Source of the DNA: Globisporangium splendens
Taxonomy: Eukaryota > Oomycota > Peronosporomycetes > Pythiales > Pythiaceae
Reading direction: 5' to 3'
DNA length: 64,000 nt
NCBI GenBank assembly: GCA_006386115.1
Contig: VFIW01000023.1
Location: 248,001-312,000, forward strand
Part shown: positions 11,189 through 22,071 of the stretch, in pieces
How the letters are laid out: every line of letters begins with the position of its first letter
Numbering within the stretch: position 1 is the stretch's first letter
Program-made: the position numbers and the translations under genes
The notes under the pieces: model-generated
The model's input: the letters and a program-made list of their open reading frames with translations, nothing else
What the model was told of the DNA's origin: nothing
Database searches by the model: none

Positions 11189-12579
11189 TTACATGGACGC
11201 GACTCGGTACTGCTCTTCTACTGGTTCGTCGACGGCTGGCGCCGAGTGCGTGACCTTGACGATGTACGGCGTCTGCTTGTGCGGCTGGTGCGCCGGCTTG
11301 CCGACCAGCCCCATGCGCTCGAACATGAGCTTGTCCTTCTCAAACGCAGGGTTCGCCGTCGTGAGCAGCGTGTCGCCGTTGAAGATCGAGTTGGCACCCG
11401 CCATGAACAGCAGTCCCTGCTCGGCGTCCGAGAACGACATGCGGCCTGCAGACAATCGAACCATGGTCTTTGGCATCAGGATACGCGCCGTCGCGATCAT
11501 GCGCGCCATGTCAAACGCCGTGACTGGCGGAATGTCTTCGTCGAAGAGCGGCGTGCCCTCGACGTGGACAAGCGCATTCACAGGCACCGACTCCGGGTGT
11601 TCGTCCATCGTACACAATGTGTGCAACAGTCCAATGCGGTCGTGCTTTTCTTCACCCAAGCCGAGGATACCGCCGCAGCAGACCGAGATGCCGGCCTTGC
11701 GCACGTTCGCGATCGTCTGGAGGCGGTCATCGTACGTACGCGTCGTGATAATCTTCGCGTAGTGTTCGCGGCTCGTGTCCAAATTGTGGTTGTATGCCGA
11801 CAGACCCGCTTCCTTGAGTTGGAAGGCCTGCTCTTCCGTGAGCATACCGAGCGTGCAGCACACCTCCATGTCCATGGCCTTGACTTCGCGCACCATGGTC
11901 AGGATGTGCTTGAACGCGTTCTTCTTGCCGACCTCTCGCCACGCCGATCCCATGCAGAAACGGGTGCTGCCGGCGGCCTTGGCGCGCTTCGCCATCTCAA
12001 TCACTTCTTGCACCTATCATGGCATGACATTCATAAAGAAGAGAGATCAGTCAATAAGCTGCCCACATCTTTCAGAAACCCTCCGACCTCGTACAGACAC
12101 AGAACACACCTTCTTGGTTGGCTCTGGCTTGACAAAAGTCTTGTGGTGCGACGATTGCGAGCAGTACTTGCAGTCCTCGGTACACCCGCCGGTCTTGATC
12201 GACAGCAACGTGCACTGCTGCACTTCGCTCGGGTCAAAGTGCATGCGGTGCACCGTCGCCGCCTTGTACACCAACTCGAGCAACGGCTGGTCGTACACCT
12301 GCTTCACTTCCTCATACGTCCAGTCCTACACCACCCGCACCATCGCAACAAAAACAACAACAACAACAACAACAACAACACACACACACACACACACTCA
12401 GCATCTCTTTCTCCATGTAACATGTCAGCACATTCGAAGGCTTCACGTACATGGCGCACGTTGGGCGAGATGCCAGGGATCGTGAGGCTCGCGGACGCCG
12501 CAGCAGCCGTGGACTGGAAGCGCGCGACGGCCGGCGCGGTGTGCTTCTTGACGAGCGCGGAGGAGAAGCGGTGCAGCAT
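11189..12579 (-). CDS. bioB: Biotin synthase, mitochondrial, three exons
   Basis: Exons 12451-12579, 12110-12325 and 11189-12013, joined at clean GT-AG sites (introns 125 and 96 nt), give 389 residues. It converts dethiobiotin to biotin by radical chemistry using S-adenosylmethionine, the last step of biotin synthesis. The radical-SAM cluster motif CxxxCxxC is visible as CTEDCKYC in exon 2. It is followed by the conserved core with the GSAWRE and GILGLGE segments and a C-terminal NxxxxGD region ([12 protein letters not shown]). The first ~25 residues are Arg/Ser/Ala rich and lack acidic residues, as in mitochondrial presequences, and the ATG at 12579 opens this segment. Length matches eukaryotic and bacterial BioB plus a presequence. 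Intron 1 holds a long microsatellite. All recognised catalytic features are intact. Confidence 0.95.
12346..12398. repeat. (CAA)n-(CA)n microsatellite inside biotin synthase intron 1
   Basis: On the plus strand about nine CAA units are followed by about ten CA units. The tract occupies nearly half of the 125-nt intron and lies at its 3' part, read as a GT/TTG-rich stretch just before the TAG acceptor on the coding strand. Confidence 0.85.
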
Positions 12580-15453
12580 CCTGGTCGTGCAGAGAGAGAT
12601 GGAGATGGAGAAATGGAGAGAAGAGCTGCTGCTTGTGCGCTTGGCGGACTCAAAGCGGGAATGAGTGAGGATTTTTGGCGTCATGTCATTCCGCAAAAAG
12701 GTGTGTGAAGTAAGGATATGAAGTGGCAAGTCATTTGTTGTGTTACTTTTGAGTTGCTTTGTGTGGGCAACTGTATGGCGATACTTCAATGACGTCACTT
12801 GCAGAGTGGTGGTCTCGCGGGAGTGACGCAGCAGGTCGCGGTTTCGAAAGTCTGGTGGTGAGTCGCCATAGTAATCGAATATTTAGGTGCAATAGGATAA
12901 TTTTACAGCAAGAGGTAACTTTGAGTAGCTTCTTTTGGTGCCAAATGAGGGAAAATGGCTTTGTGCCTCCTTGTTGCTCGTTTACCTCATTTGCATTAGA
13001 ACCAAACAAAAGACTACTTTTTCGCATGCATGTGTCAGCACAAAAACACGAGTGAGCGATCACTGTTTTTGTTGGCTCCCCGATTCCCTTGCAATTCAGC
13101 AGAATATGCAAATGCAGAGAACTCGCTTTGCCTCTCTTTGCGCAGCAAGACTCCAACGTTGCCACTGCTCAATACCGCACATCAGTCATTTACACAGGAA
13201 AGCATGCTTCATGCTTCTGTTGCATCGCTGCGGCGTGCATCGCGACCTTACAAGTGGTCAATCTGGTGCTGGTTGTGGTGATTCGAATGCATCACGCGCT
13301 CAGTTTAAGGACGGACGTCTGCCAGCGCATCTTCCTGTGTGCAGTTTGCACCTGTAGTTCTGTTTGCGCGACCACAAGGGGGACTGTTTAGTAGAAAAAT
13401 GGAGAAGCTCGCCCGTCCAAACGGATGCTTGCGTTTCCAGATTTTGTTAAACGCTTCAGGATTCCCATCTCCATCCTCGAACCCCACACTCCCCTACCAT
13501 CAAGCCATCAATACGAAGCAATCCATTTATACAGCTTTAGTGTGTGTGCTGCAAATACCATTGTTGCCATTAGCTTTCATCGTAGTCCACAATAAATTAA
13601 ATTGAAGAGTAAGCACAGTTCGAAGGTGTGAGACATTCTGGATGGAGTGATGGCCAACCAAGCAAGTGATAGGAAGAGCGCGCTGGATAGAGCGCTCTGG
13701 TTGGTGCACACTGGCACACTCCGGGTTCTTCAGCCTCTCTGATGAGAAGAGGTGGCGGACAAGAGCTGCAAGGTGGACGACCTGTGCGTGCACGCATTGG
13801 TGCTTGGGTTTCCGCTCTCACCGATGGACTGGTTCTATGTCCAGACATTTTGTGTTGACAGCATGCCGACGATGCGCAGCGAAAACATGAGTAGGTACAT
13901 ATCCTTTCCACTTTCTCTTGCTTCAGCTCTCATCCACATTCAACAGTGCAAGAAACGCTAGGAGATATCTTGTGGTCCATGATGTGCTACTGCTTCTCTC
14001 TCATGATGCTTGACTGGGAGCAGTGCAGTTTGAACGAGGCAGCATCAGTCTGTCAGTAAAAAACGGTACTTTACGATAGACCGAATGTTGACGCATACGT
14101 CGCACCAAAGGTTGAAGCATTTACTTGTATGTAGCATGCATCATACTCCGCACGATGTATCATGCAGATGCACTCCTGAAAGTTTCAAGTGGCTTGACAA
14201 CTGCACACCTCACTCGAAATCACACCACATCAAGAAAAAAAGAAAGAAAAGAAAAGAAACAAAACGGAAATCGACCAACTGGAGGGACTCTTGATTTATA
14301 AAAGCACCTCAAGATGATCGATCCGCAAGTCTGCCTGCACAACAACAACGACCGAATTTCAGCAGCGATGGTAAACTTTGCATAGGGTTGCTTTGCACGA
14401 CTGATTATCGTGCGAAAGTGTTCAGCGAGGCTGTCTTGGCATTTGTTCTAGAAACTTCAGCGTTGGTTCCTTCCACAGAAGGAAAATACCACTGCTGTAC
14501 CGTAAAACGGAGGCTCGCAACTGCTCGAATGTCGCGCCACTGTGCAGACGGTCACTCAAAGGTCCCAAAAGAGCAAGACGAAGAATGATGAAGAAAGATC
14601 CTCACTGTCTCCACACGATATGCGGCAACCACAAACGACAGCGCTTGCATATGCGAAGGCTGCTGCCTGTTGACTTGACGTAATGTGCGTGTCTTTTTGC
14701 CTTTTGGTGCAACTCGACTCGTCCGTTATGAGCATAGCGCATATGGAAATCCACTGCTGTGACAGGACCTGCCAACAACATGGCTCGATATTCATACCAC
14801 TCCACTTTCCGCATCCCTGTGCATTCGTTTTCATAGAACCACGAGCTGAGAAAACATCGCCAATGCAGCCATCCACACCCAATATGGAGCTTCATTCCTT
14901 ATCCAAATGATTGTGGCTTCGTAAAGGGATGACGCCAGGTGCGATGGATTGCAGCTTCATTGGATGACGCCGTTAATATGGATGATGCGTTTCATATGCA
15001 CTCTTTGTCGGGAGAGAGAATAATAGATGCGCAAGCTCAGTGAAGCTGCATATGGCTTCATAAAGGAGTGAAGCTCGTCCTTGTGTTCGCAGGATCAAGC
15101 CATCATCTACACCAGGAAGCAAGCAACACTTCAGTATGTTGCCATGTGCATTTTTGCGCCTTGCATGGTGCTACATGCAACCACGCTTTGCTTGCAGCAA
15201 ATATGCGCAAGTTGCAGTCTTCGTGTTGTGCAATTCATACAAACAAATTGCAATTCTGAAAAGCACACTCATGCGATTTCTAAGCTCAATGGTTTCTTTT
15301 TTATATTAGCGAGTCATAATAGATTATAGTAATACAACGTGTGATACTAGGTTGAGAAGAAAAAGCAATATGCAAATCATAAAAAGAAGAAAAAAAGCGG
15401 CGGCCGAGAAGAACACACCATGCGCTCGAAGATGCCGCCAATATTAAGGCACC
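12580..15453. other. Long gene-poor intergenic region
   Basis: About 2.9 kb between biotin synthase and the START-domain gene. Open frames here are short and of poor composition, and no protein family was recognised. I saw no tRNA or rRNA. The 10-bp string GGATGACGCC occurs twice 35 bp apart (14927 and 14962) next to several GCTTCAT strings, which may be remnants of a short repeat. Nothing else supportable. Confidence 0.45.
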
Positions 15454-16218
15454 TTACAGCTTCGTCGAGTGCGTGACTTCGTCGATCTTCTGCACGAGCT
15501 TGATGGGTGCCGACAGTCCCAGGTACCGCACAACCATCGCCGGCATGTTGCCACCCAGGTCCATGTGTGCGATCACCGCGAGCTCGCACGCGTTCGGGTC
15601 CTGCGGGTCTGGCGTCACAATGTATCCCGAGATGTGGATCAGCGCACGCACGTAGCCCTTCTGGTTGCCCTGTGGGTGGTCCACCGAACGCGTGGCGATC
15701 ATGATGCGGCCGCTCGACTCCTTTCGCACCGTCGTGGCCACGCAAAAGTCGCGCGCCGACGTGAACATGACACTCTTGGCCGACACCACGCGCACCTCGG
15801 TGGCTTCGCTCAATCGCTCCAACAATCGCACTTCCTTGGTCATCTCGTCAAACTTGGGAACCATGTCGGCGGCCACCAAGATCTGCGCAGCCTTGGCGGC
15901 GCTCACGCGCAGCTTGCCCACCGTGCGCATCGTGAACCAATCGCTGTTTTCCACCTGGCCGTACACGACCTTGATCCCCTTGTTCTCCGGACCATCGCGC
16001 CAACCGTTCGGAAGCACGTCCGCGCCTGCGTAGCGCACCAGCAAGCGGTTGACAGAGTCGTTCTCGAACTCCTCGAGGCACGCGCGCACCGTCGTGATCG
16101 GCGCCGGGATGCTCAGCGTGCGCACAGCCTCCTGCTTGGCCTCTTGGCTCTCGATCGTCGCCATCTTGACCGAGTCCACGACTCCGTGCGCGACTTCGAC
16201 ACCACTGTTGAGCACCAT
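15454..16218 (-). CDS. START (lipid-transfer) domain protein
   Basis: About 254 residues if started at ATG 16218; the frame is open a little further upstream but without another ATG. Nearly the whole protein is one START-like domain. Visible features include the VYGQVENSDWFTMRTVGKL strand region, the central MFTSARDFCVATTV segment (the conserved W/F-RDF block of START folds) and a C-terminal helix ending in KIDEVTHSTKL. Family knowledge: START domains bind a single lipid in a deep pocket and move or sense lipids between membranes. No signal peptide or membrane helix is seen, so cytosolic action is likely. START proteins are numerous in oomycetes. Ligand unknown. The gene stands alone between two gene-poor stretches. 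Confidence 0.8.
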   Translation of the reverse strand: MVLNSGVEVAHGVVDSVKMATIESQEAKQEAVRTLSIPAPITTVRACLEEFENDSVNRLLVRYAGADVLPNGWRDGPENKGIKVVYGQVENSDWFTMRTVGKLRVSAAKAAQILVAADMVPKFDEMTKEVRLLERLSEATEVRVVSAKSVMFTSARDFCVATTVRKESSGRIMIATRSVDHPQGNQKGYVRALIHISGYIVTPDPQDPNACELAVIAHMDLGGNMPAMVVRYLGLSAPIKLVQKIDEVTHSTKL

Positions 16219-18255
16219 CTTCTTGGATTGTATACTGGGGGAGGTTGTTGCCAAATAAACTGCTTGTTTTAAAGGAGCAAGAACCGCAGCTGCTTTTCTT
16301 GTCGAGTGTGTTGGTGGGGGTTTCGCTTTCTGTCGCTGAACCGCCGGTTGTGCGTTCTAATTAAAACTTGCCTGAGTGGTCGTGAGCAAATTCGCAAATG
16401 AGAATCGGAGTCACGGTGGAAAGCCTGGATGACTGCACCAGGCGCGCTTGCGAATATAAGCAGCGCTCGCGAAAACCAGCAAGAGGTTGAGTGTGTCTCG
16501 TACGGCGGCTGTACGCTTTGGCTGAGTGAGATGCCTCTTCTCTTCCGTAAACGTCGTGGGGATTATTACGCGTTTGCTCAGTAGACAGTGCCACACAACC
16601 TGTCAAACCTTATCGTATGTAAAGAGTGAAACGGACCGATCTCGTCCTCTCACCCCTCTGCATAGCACGCGACTGTCACTGTGCGATAACGACCTCTATC
16701 AATGCATTCTTGGATGGAGTCGCTATTTCGAGAACACAGCGAGAAGTCAACAAATATGGAGTTTCAACAGCGCGCTATTCTCGGGAGAGTAGACACATTT
16801 ACTTGATTTCAGAGGACAGCGACATGAAAAAGAACAACTCGCGGCGTACTTCAGTTGAGCGCATTGCTACTCAACATATGCGCATGGCCCGTTTATGTCG
16901 GCGACCTTACTAGCAACAGGGAACGCGGTGATGGTTATCTGCACATCCTGTCTGCGTCTATTTATTATGAGAGCAACACGCAGAGATATGCTAGGCATGT
17001 GACTGCAGCAGGCTGGGAGAATGTTGATGCCAAATGTGCGTCCCAGTATAATAAGAACGCACGCTTTGAGATTGCGGGGCAGTTTGGATAAGACACCGAA
17101 GGAAGAAGCTGCAGAGAGCGTTCTATATTTGTTCATTTTATAAAGAGATGCTGCGTGTGTATTTTTTGCAATCGCGTTTGTATGGCATTCTGCACACCAT
17201 GTCGCAATAACGCGAGACAGAAATGATTGGTCCAGAAATCCTTTTTGGGCTTTGAAACGGTTCATGCTGTCGTTACCAACAAGAAAGGAGTCGGTTTCTC
17301 TCTTCCATCTTCTCTTGTTGTATGTTGGACGCTCACGTATACTTTACCGCACACAAACTCAGGTTTCTTTCGCTCCGCTGCTGTCGGACCAGCTGTCAGG
17401 CTGAAACATGATGCCTCTTTGTCTAAAGCGTGCTGGCACAAGACCCCATTTTCGCAGACCACGCGTGCGCTATTTCTGACAAGACACAGGCATCTGGGAG
17501 TCTGGCTGGTTGCCAGCCATTAGCAATTTGTGTGTGTGTGTGTGTTTTTTGTATGGGCAGATGGTGGAATAGCAATTTTTGCATGGTGGGTCGTAAGTTA
17601 ATGGGTCAAAAGAAAGTCGGAACGGCAAGTGACGCAATACGAACTCCACACAGCAATGTTGTGCACATACACCCACAGCACTGACCAGCACTCTCTTCCT
17701 TGCGCAACCATTATCCTACCTCATACATGTCGAGGCGACTTGCATGGCGACATGCAAATCCACAAACCCTCTCTACCTCGCATTAACGTGTGGCATATCA
17801 GTCTGTGCGACGTTGCCCAAAAACTGCTTAAAACAAGTATATGCACAGAGGTTGCCGACCGTGACGAAAAAGCGTATGTGAGGAGGCGCATTCTGTCTGG
17901 TGTTTACGCCGCGATGTTTACGGAAGCCATCACTGCGACAGGTGGTTGGTCCCCATCAAACAAAGTTACGGTGCGGGACTTCTGACGCACCTGCGTTATT
18001 TACGGGACACGCCTGACCAAAATCAAGCTACGGATGATGTCGTTGTACCGCTTCGAACGGTACATCGTACCCAGTAAATGGAGCTCCTCGCAGCGCCACA
18101 CAGATGTCATATGCGCACCATCATTCGAATCCAGCAAGCGCCTAGAAACTAAACTGTGGAAGCGTCTTTGCTTCCTTTCTCTGCGTGCGCGTGTTTACGT
18201 CAGTCAGTCAGTCAGTCAATCAGTCAGTCTCTGTGTGCGTGTGCGCGGGTGGTGA
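16219..18255. other. Gene-poor intergenic region with simple repeats
   Basis: About 2 kb separating divergent genes (START gene on minus, FAR1-like gene on plus). It contains a (GT)n tract near 17530-17545 and a (CAGT)n tract at about 18199-18229, close to the FAR1-like start. No coding region is convincing; a 118-codon frame ending at 17985 has no recognisable features. Confidence 0.45.
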
Positions 18256-19521
18256 ATGGCAACATCCTCCTCCTCCTCTTCCGCGCCCGCAGCCGTGACG
18301 ACCACTACCGCAGCGACGCCGACGGCATCGGGAGACACGCCAGCATCCACGACCAACGACACCGCGCCGATACCCATCGCGCCATCATCAACAACACCGG
18401 AAGAGAGAGAATCCAGTACCGCAGCTAACGTCCCGATTGAGACCCACTTTGCGAGTCGAGAAGAGCTGCTGACGTACGTGCATGATTTTACAGTCAGTCA
18501 TGGGTACGCCGTCGTGATCCAGAAGTCGAATGTGCCGCGCGGCCAGGTGTGGCTGCGCTGCGACCTGGGCGGCTCGTACCGCAACACGCTCAAGCTGGCG
18601 CCGGACGCCAGGAAGCGCAAGTGCTCGTCTCGACTGCAGAACTGTCCGTTCCAGTTGTACGCGCGGCGGCTGCCGGACTCGCAATGGCTCTTGAAGGTCC
18701 AGAACGCGAACCACAACCACGACGTCGCAGCCGATCCCGAACAATTGGTGGCGCATCCGGTGGCGCGAAGACTCACGCTCGCGCAGAAGAAACTGGTGGA
18801 TGAGCTCACGGGAATGGGTGCGCGGCCAGCGCTGATCGTCGAGAAGATGAAGCAAAAGTTCCCCGACAAACCCATCAAGGTGCAGGACATCTACAACGCG
18901 CGCAACTACATCCGCCGCGAACGCAGTGCGGGCCGCGTGCCGTTTCCAGAGCTGGAGGAAGCTTTGGTGCAATCGTCGAATGCGAATGAAAAGCGGACGC
19001 AGGAAGAAGCTAGTGACAGTGGCGGCGCTACTTTGACATCAGCAGCGTCTCGTGTCTCGGGAGGCAGCGAAGCCACACCTTCAGAGACGACATCGAAGGC
19101 GCCAGCAGTGCCATTGACGTCATCATCGGCATCATCTGGGAACAAGAAGGGCAGCGCCACTGGGGTGACAATCGTGACGAAGAAGCAATTGCAGAAGCTG
19201 CTTGGCGAGACCGCGGACGCTTTCCCATCGTGGCACGTGCGCACGCAAAGGCAGTTTCTCTCGCAGCTCGAGTCGCTTTTGACGAAATGCAAGCAGCAGA
19301 GCAGCAACAACAATGGGGGCAACGGCAGCACCACCACGGGTCGTCGCGAGCCGCCACGAACCAGAGGGCGACAGCAGCGCATGCGTCCATCCGAGGGTGA
19401 CGGAGTCAGCGGTCCGCAGACCGAAGACGCCGCTTCTGCTCCGCCACCGCCGCCAGTCTCCCCTCCTCAGGACCTGGGCTGTTCGCCACCAGGGTCTCCG
19501 CTCGGCGTCGACGCAAACTGA
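18256..19521 (+). CDS. FAR1/MULE-type zinc-finger DNA-binding protein without transposase core
   Basis: 421 residues. Residues ~1-55 are Ser/Thr/Ala-rich. Residues ~60-170 form a FAR1/WRKY-GCM1-like zinc module: RCDLGG, then RKCSSRLQNCPFQLYARR, then HNHD, giving C-x(n)-C-x5-C...H-x-H ligands as in the N-terminal domain of Mutator-like transposases and FHY3/FAR1 factors. It is followed by a helical segment (ARRLTLAQKKLVDEL...) and a long Ser/Thr/Pro/Gln-rich tail. There is no DDE transposase domain or SWIM finger, so by inference this is a domesticated transcription-factor-like derivative or a stand-alone accessory protein. ATG 18256 is the first in frame. A 609-bp piece (18602-19210) of this gene is copied, with four substitutions seen, into both palindrome arms downstream. 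Confidence 0.7.
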   Translation: MATSSSSSSAPAAVTTTTAATPTASGDTPASTTNDTAPIPIAPSSTTPEERESSTAANVPIETHFASREELLTYVHDFTVSHGYAVVIQKSNVPRGQVWLRCDLGGSYRNTLKLAPDARKRKCSSRLQNCPFQLYARRLPDSQWLLKVQNANHNHDVAADPEQLVAHPVARRLTLAQKKLVDELTGMGARPALIVEKMKQKFPDKPIKVQDIYNARNYIRRERSAGRVPFPELEEALVQSSNANEKRTQEEASDSGGATLTSAASRVSGGSEATPSETTSKAPAVPLTSSSASSGNKKGSATGVTIVTKKQLQKLLGETADAFPSWHVRTQRQFLSQLESLLTKCKQQSSNNNGGNGSTTTGRREPPRTRGRQQRMRPSEGDGVSGPQTEDAASAPPPPPVSPPQDLGCSPPGSPLGVDAN

Positions 19522-19922
19522 CTCTAAACAGGAGTCTCGTGGATGTGTGCACTCGTTAGTGTTCGTATAAGAGCCCCCTTTATCATACACAAAAGCATCA
19601 TCTCATTTCTGAAAACGAACACATTTACGAGCAGTTCACTACGGAAAGAATGCAAACACCAAACTGATGATGATCCCATGGAACCGTGATTTTGTGTGTT
19701 CCTTAAAGCGGTCAGCTTGAGTTCGCACCCACATCTTTCCTAGAAAATGTCGTTACTCTCATGCAAAGAGAGTGCAAGAGAGCATTTGCTTTCCCATAAA
19801 TGCATCGGGGAAAATCATGATTGATGTATTGGGACTCCCATTACTGAGCAAAAAAATGGAAGTCAACATGCCATTATGGCAAAATACAGGTCACCCGTTT
19901 GTCGAAAACGTCATTTTTACCT
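19522..19922. other. Short intergenic region
   Basis: About 400 bp between the FAR1-like gene (+) and the decayed CRN (-), which converge here. No feature recognised beyond probable 3' ends of both. Confidence 0.4.
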
Positions 19923-21683
19923 TTAAAATGACGTTTTCACCAGGCTCCCGCGAACACAGTCCCAATTTTTGGGCTGAAATGGATCACATGGAGCCACAAA
20001 CTGCTCCAGTTTCGGCAAATCTGCACCAGGTATCGGTGAATCGGTACTACTTTGGACCGTTTGCTTTGAGAAACGTGGTTCCAAACTGCTTGGAACCACA
20101 AATCCGTAGTAAAACTCAAAGTCACTCCCCAGCCACTCGAGAAAGGTTTGAATCGGCTTGACATTAACCCCACCGTGCGCCTCCAAAGTCATCTGCAAGC
20201 CATAACACTTGGAGTGGATGGGATCCACAATGTACGCACTCAATGCGTCAAAGGTTCGCGAGCTTCTTGGCTGGTAGCAAGTCAAGCGATCTGGGGGAAA
20301 TGTGACATCGTCGAGGTTGTGGAAGCGGATAATCTCCAAATCTGTTGGAAACTTCAACTCGAACCCACCACTGGACTGAGGACAAAGCGACCGAAAGTGC
20401 AGCGTGCGCTGCTGGGATCGCGTCAACCATCGGTGGCAGAGCAGTTCGTACATTTTGTCTCGAACCTTGTTGATCGGTGAGGCACGCTCTGATACGCTAT
20501 CTGCGTGAGCCAAGGGAGCGATGACGGCTTTGGAGACCATTTTTAAGTCACTTTGTCGGATGGCTGCGGCGACTTGCTTGGCGATATGCTCGGACAGGAA
20601 CTCCAGATGAAAGAGTGCGCGGCAATCGCTTCGATCCGGCACCACCTGCAAGACATGGACACTGGAGTTTGCCTCTCGCACAGACCGACCACTCTTTGCA
20701 CGCTGGATGATATCGAGCGCACTGCACGCCTGAATGACTTGGTGTAGTGCTGCACCGTGTCCAAGCTCCGTCGCAGCGAAAATGAACCTTGGTATGCCGC
20801 CGAATTTATCGTATCGCGCGGTCAGGACGTCATCCGACAGTCTTAAACGGCCATCCAGCAGCGAATTGTAGCCTCGCAGTTCTTCCAAAGCCCAGACTGG
20901 CAGAATGTATCGGAATGAGTTCACTTTGGCAAACTCGTTGAGTCCATCAAACCCTGGCACAGCAAACAGCACGGACACACCTTTCCAGCCAACCAGACTC
21001 GACGAGTGTCCGTCAACAAGGCGAAGCACGTGCTTCTCCTCTCTCAATAAACGCACCTCACTCTCGCTTTCGACGCACCAACACTCCTTTGCTTCCCAGC
21101 AATATCTGTGAAATTCGTCCCAGAATTGAGTACCAACTGGAATGGGGGCAAGTCCATTCTCCCATCTCGCACGAGGCGAAAGATGCAATAGAGATACAAG
21201 CGACTTTTGCCACTACCGTGTTCTGTCTCATATGCTTCATTTCCACTCACTTTCTGTCTCTTTGAAGCTCTCAACTCTTGCGGGAACCAGTCGTCGACGG
21301 GAATGCGCTTCTCAGCAACCTGTGGTCCTAACACCTCCATTAGGACGTGGACGCGTGCACTCCCGTCCACATCGTCGACATCGCTATCAGCCTGCAGCTC
21401 TTCTCCCGAAAGACCGATTACGCCACGCAGCGCAGATTGAGTACACTCTATCGGATCAAAACGCGCGGAAACTTTTGACTCGCGTTAGTGCTTCCACGTC
21501 CTTTTCCTTCACCCAACTCGCATTGGCGCGCTCGTTTGCCACGAACAGCTGCAGCTGAGATGCTGACAGCGACCACATATTCGCAACCGCGTGATAGAGA
21601 TCTCCCGCGTTCGCCTCATTGTACGAGATGTCGACGGAGAACACGCATCCGCTGGGCAGCAGCGCGCAGTAGAGCTTCGTCAT
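19923..21683 (-). pseudogene. Crinkler (CRN) effector pseudogene, paralogue of the intact CRNs in the arms
   Basis: Colinear with the intact 631-residue CRN but broken. The N-terminal ubiquitin-like/LxLFLAK-type segment starts at ATG 21683 (MTKLYCALL..., with LFVAN in place of LYVAK) and stops at 21456. The frame then changes into the ALRGVIGLSGEEL...HVLMEVL...DDWFPQEL block. Next comes an in-frame loss of about 60 residues that removes the linker up to the P-loop, leaving only GSGKSRLYLY. Another shift near 21130 leads into the long C-terminal frame (19923-21188) with YILPVWALEEL, KFGGIPRFIF and the nuclease-like end (YGLQMTLEAHGG...FYYGFVVPSSLEP). No functional product expected. It lies just outside the left palindrome arm, in tandem orientation with the arm CRN, so it is probably an older tandem duplicate. 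Confidence 0.85.
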
Positions 21684-22057
21684 CTTTGCTTCGTTTTGTT
21701 CGGTGTTGCACCAAATCCAAACTGCAGGAGCTTCAACTGTGGGATAGCTACAGTCAGTGTACGATATAAGAGCGATGCATCTCTTCCGAGTCTGAAAAAC
21801 TGCATCGCTCTCATATCGGAAGTTGAGAGTACCAAGTGCAAAGTACAACTCGATTTCCAAAACAGGATGATCATATGGGAATAAAACTCTGAAAAAGTCT
21901 GTCTGCACACAGTAGAGCAAAAATAGGACAACAACCTGGCACAATGTTGAAAACTTGATACGAACAATGTGCTCCGATGCTGCATAGAAACTGTCAGCAG
22001 CACCACCAATGGTCGTCAGTGTCTTTATTGTTATTATTGTCGTTATTGTTGTTATTG
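21684..22057. other. Intergenic region with TTR-rich tract abutting the left arm
   Basis: About 370 bp between the decayed CRN and the left arm. Its last ~35 bp (22021-22056) are an imperfect TTA/TTG trinucleotide run on the plus strand, ending exactly where similarity to the right arm begins (GCACAT at 22058). Probably carries the promoter of the FAM185A-like gene and the former CRN promoter. Confidence 0.5.
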
Positions 22058-22071
22058 GCACATAAACAGCA

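Noticed and set aside
12800..12875. tRNA-like string with GGTTTCGA in the intergenic region
   Set aside because: No cloverleaf could be drawn: acceptor and anticodon stems do not pair.
17629..17985. 118-codon frame as a gene
   Set aside because: Cys/His/Thr-rich noise-like composition, no motif, in a gene-poor stretch with simple repeats.
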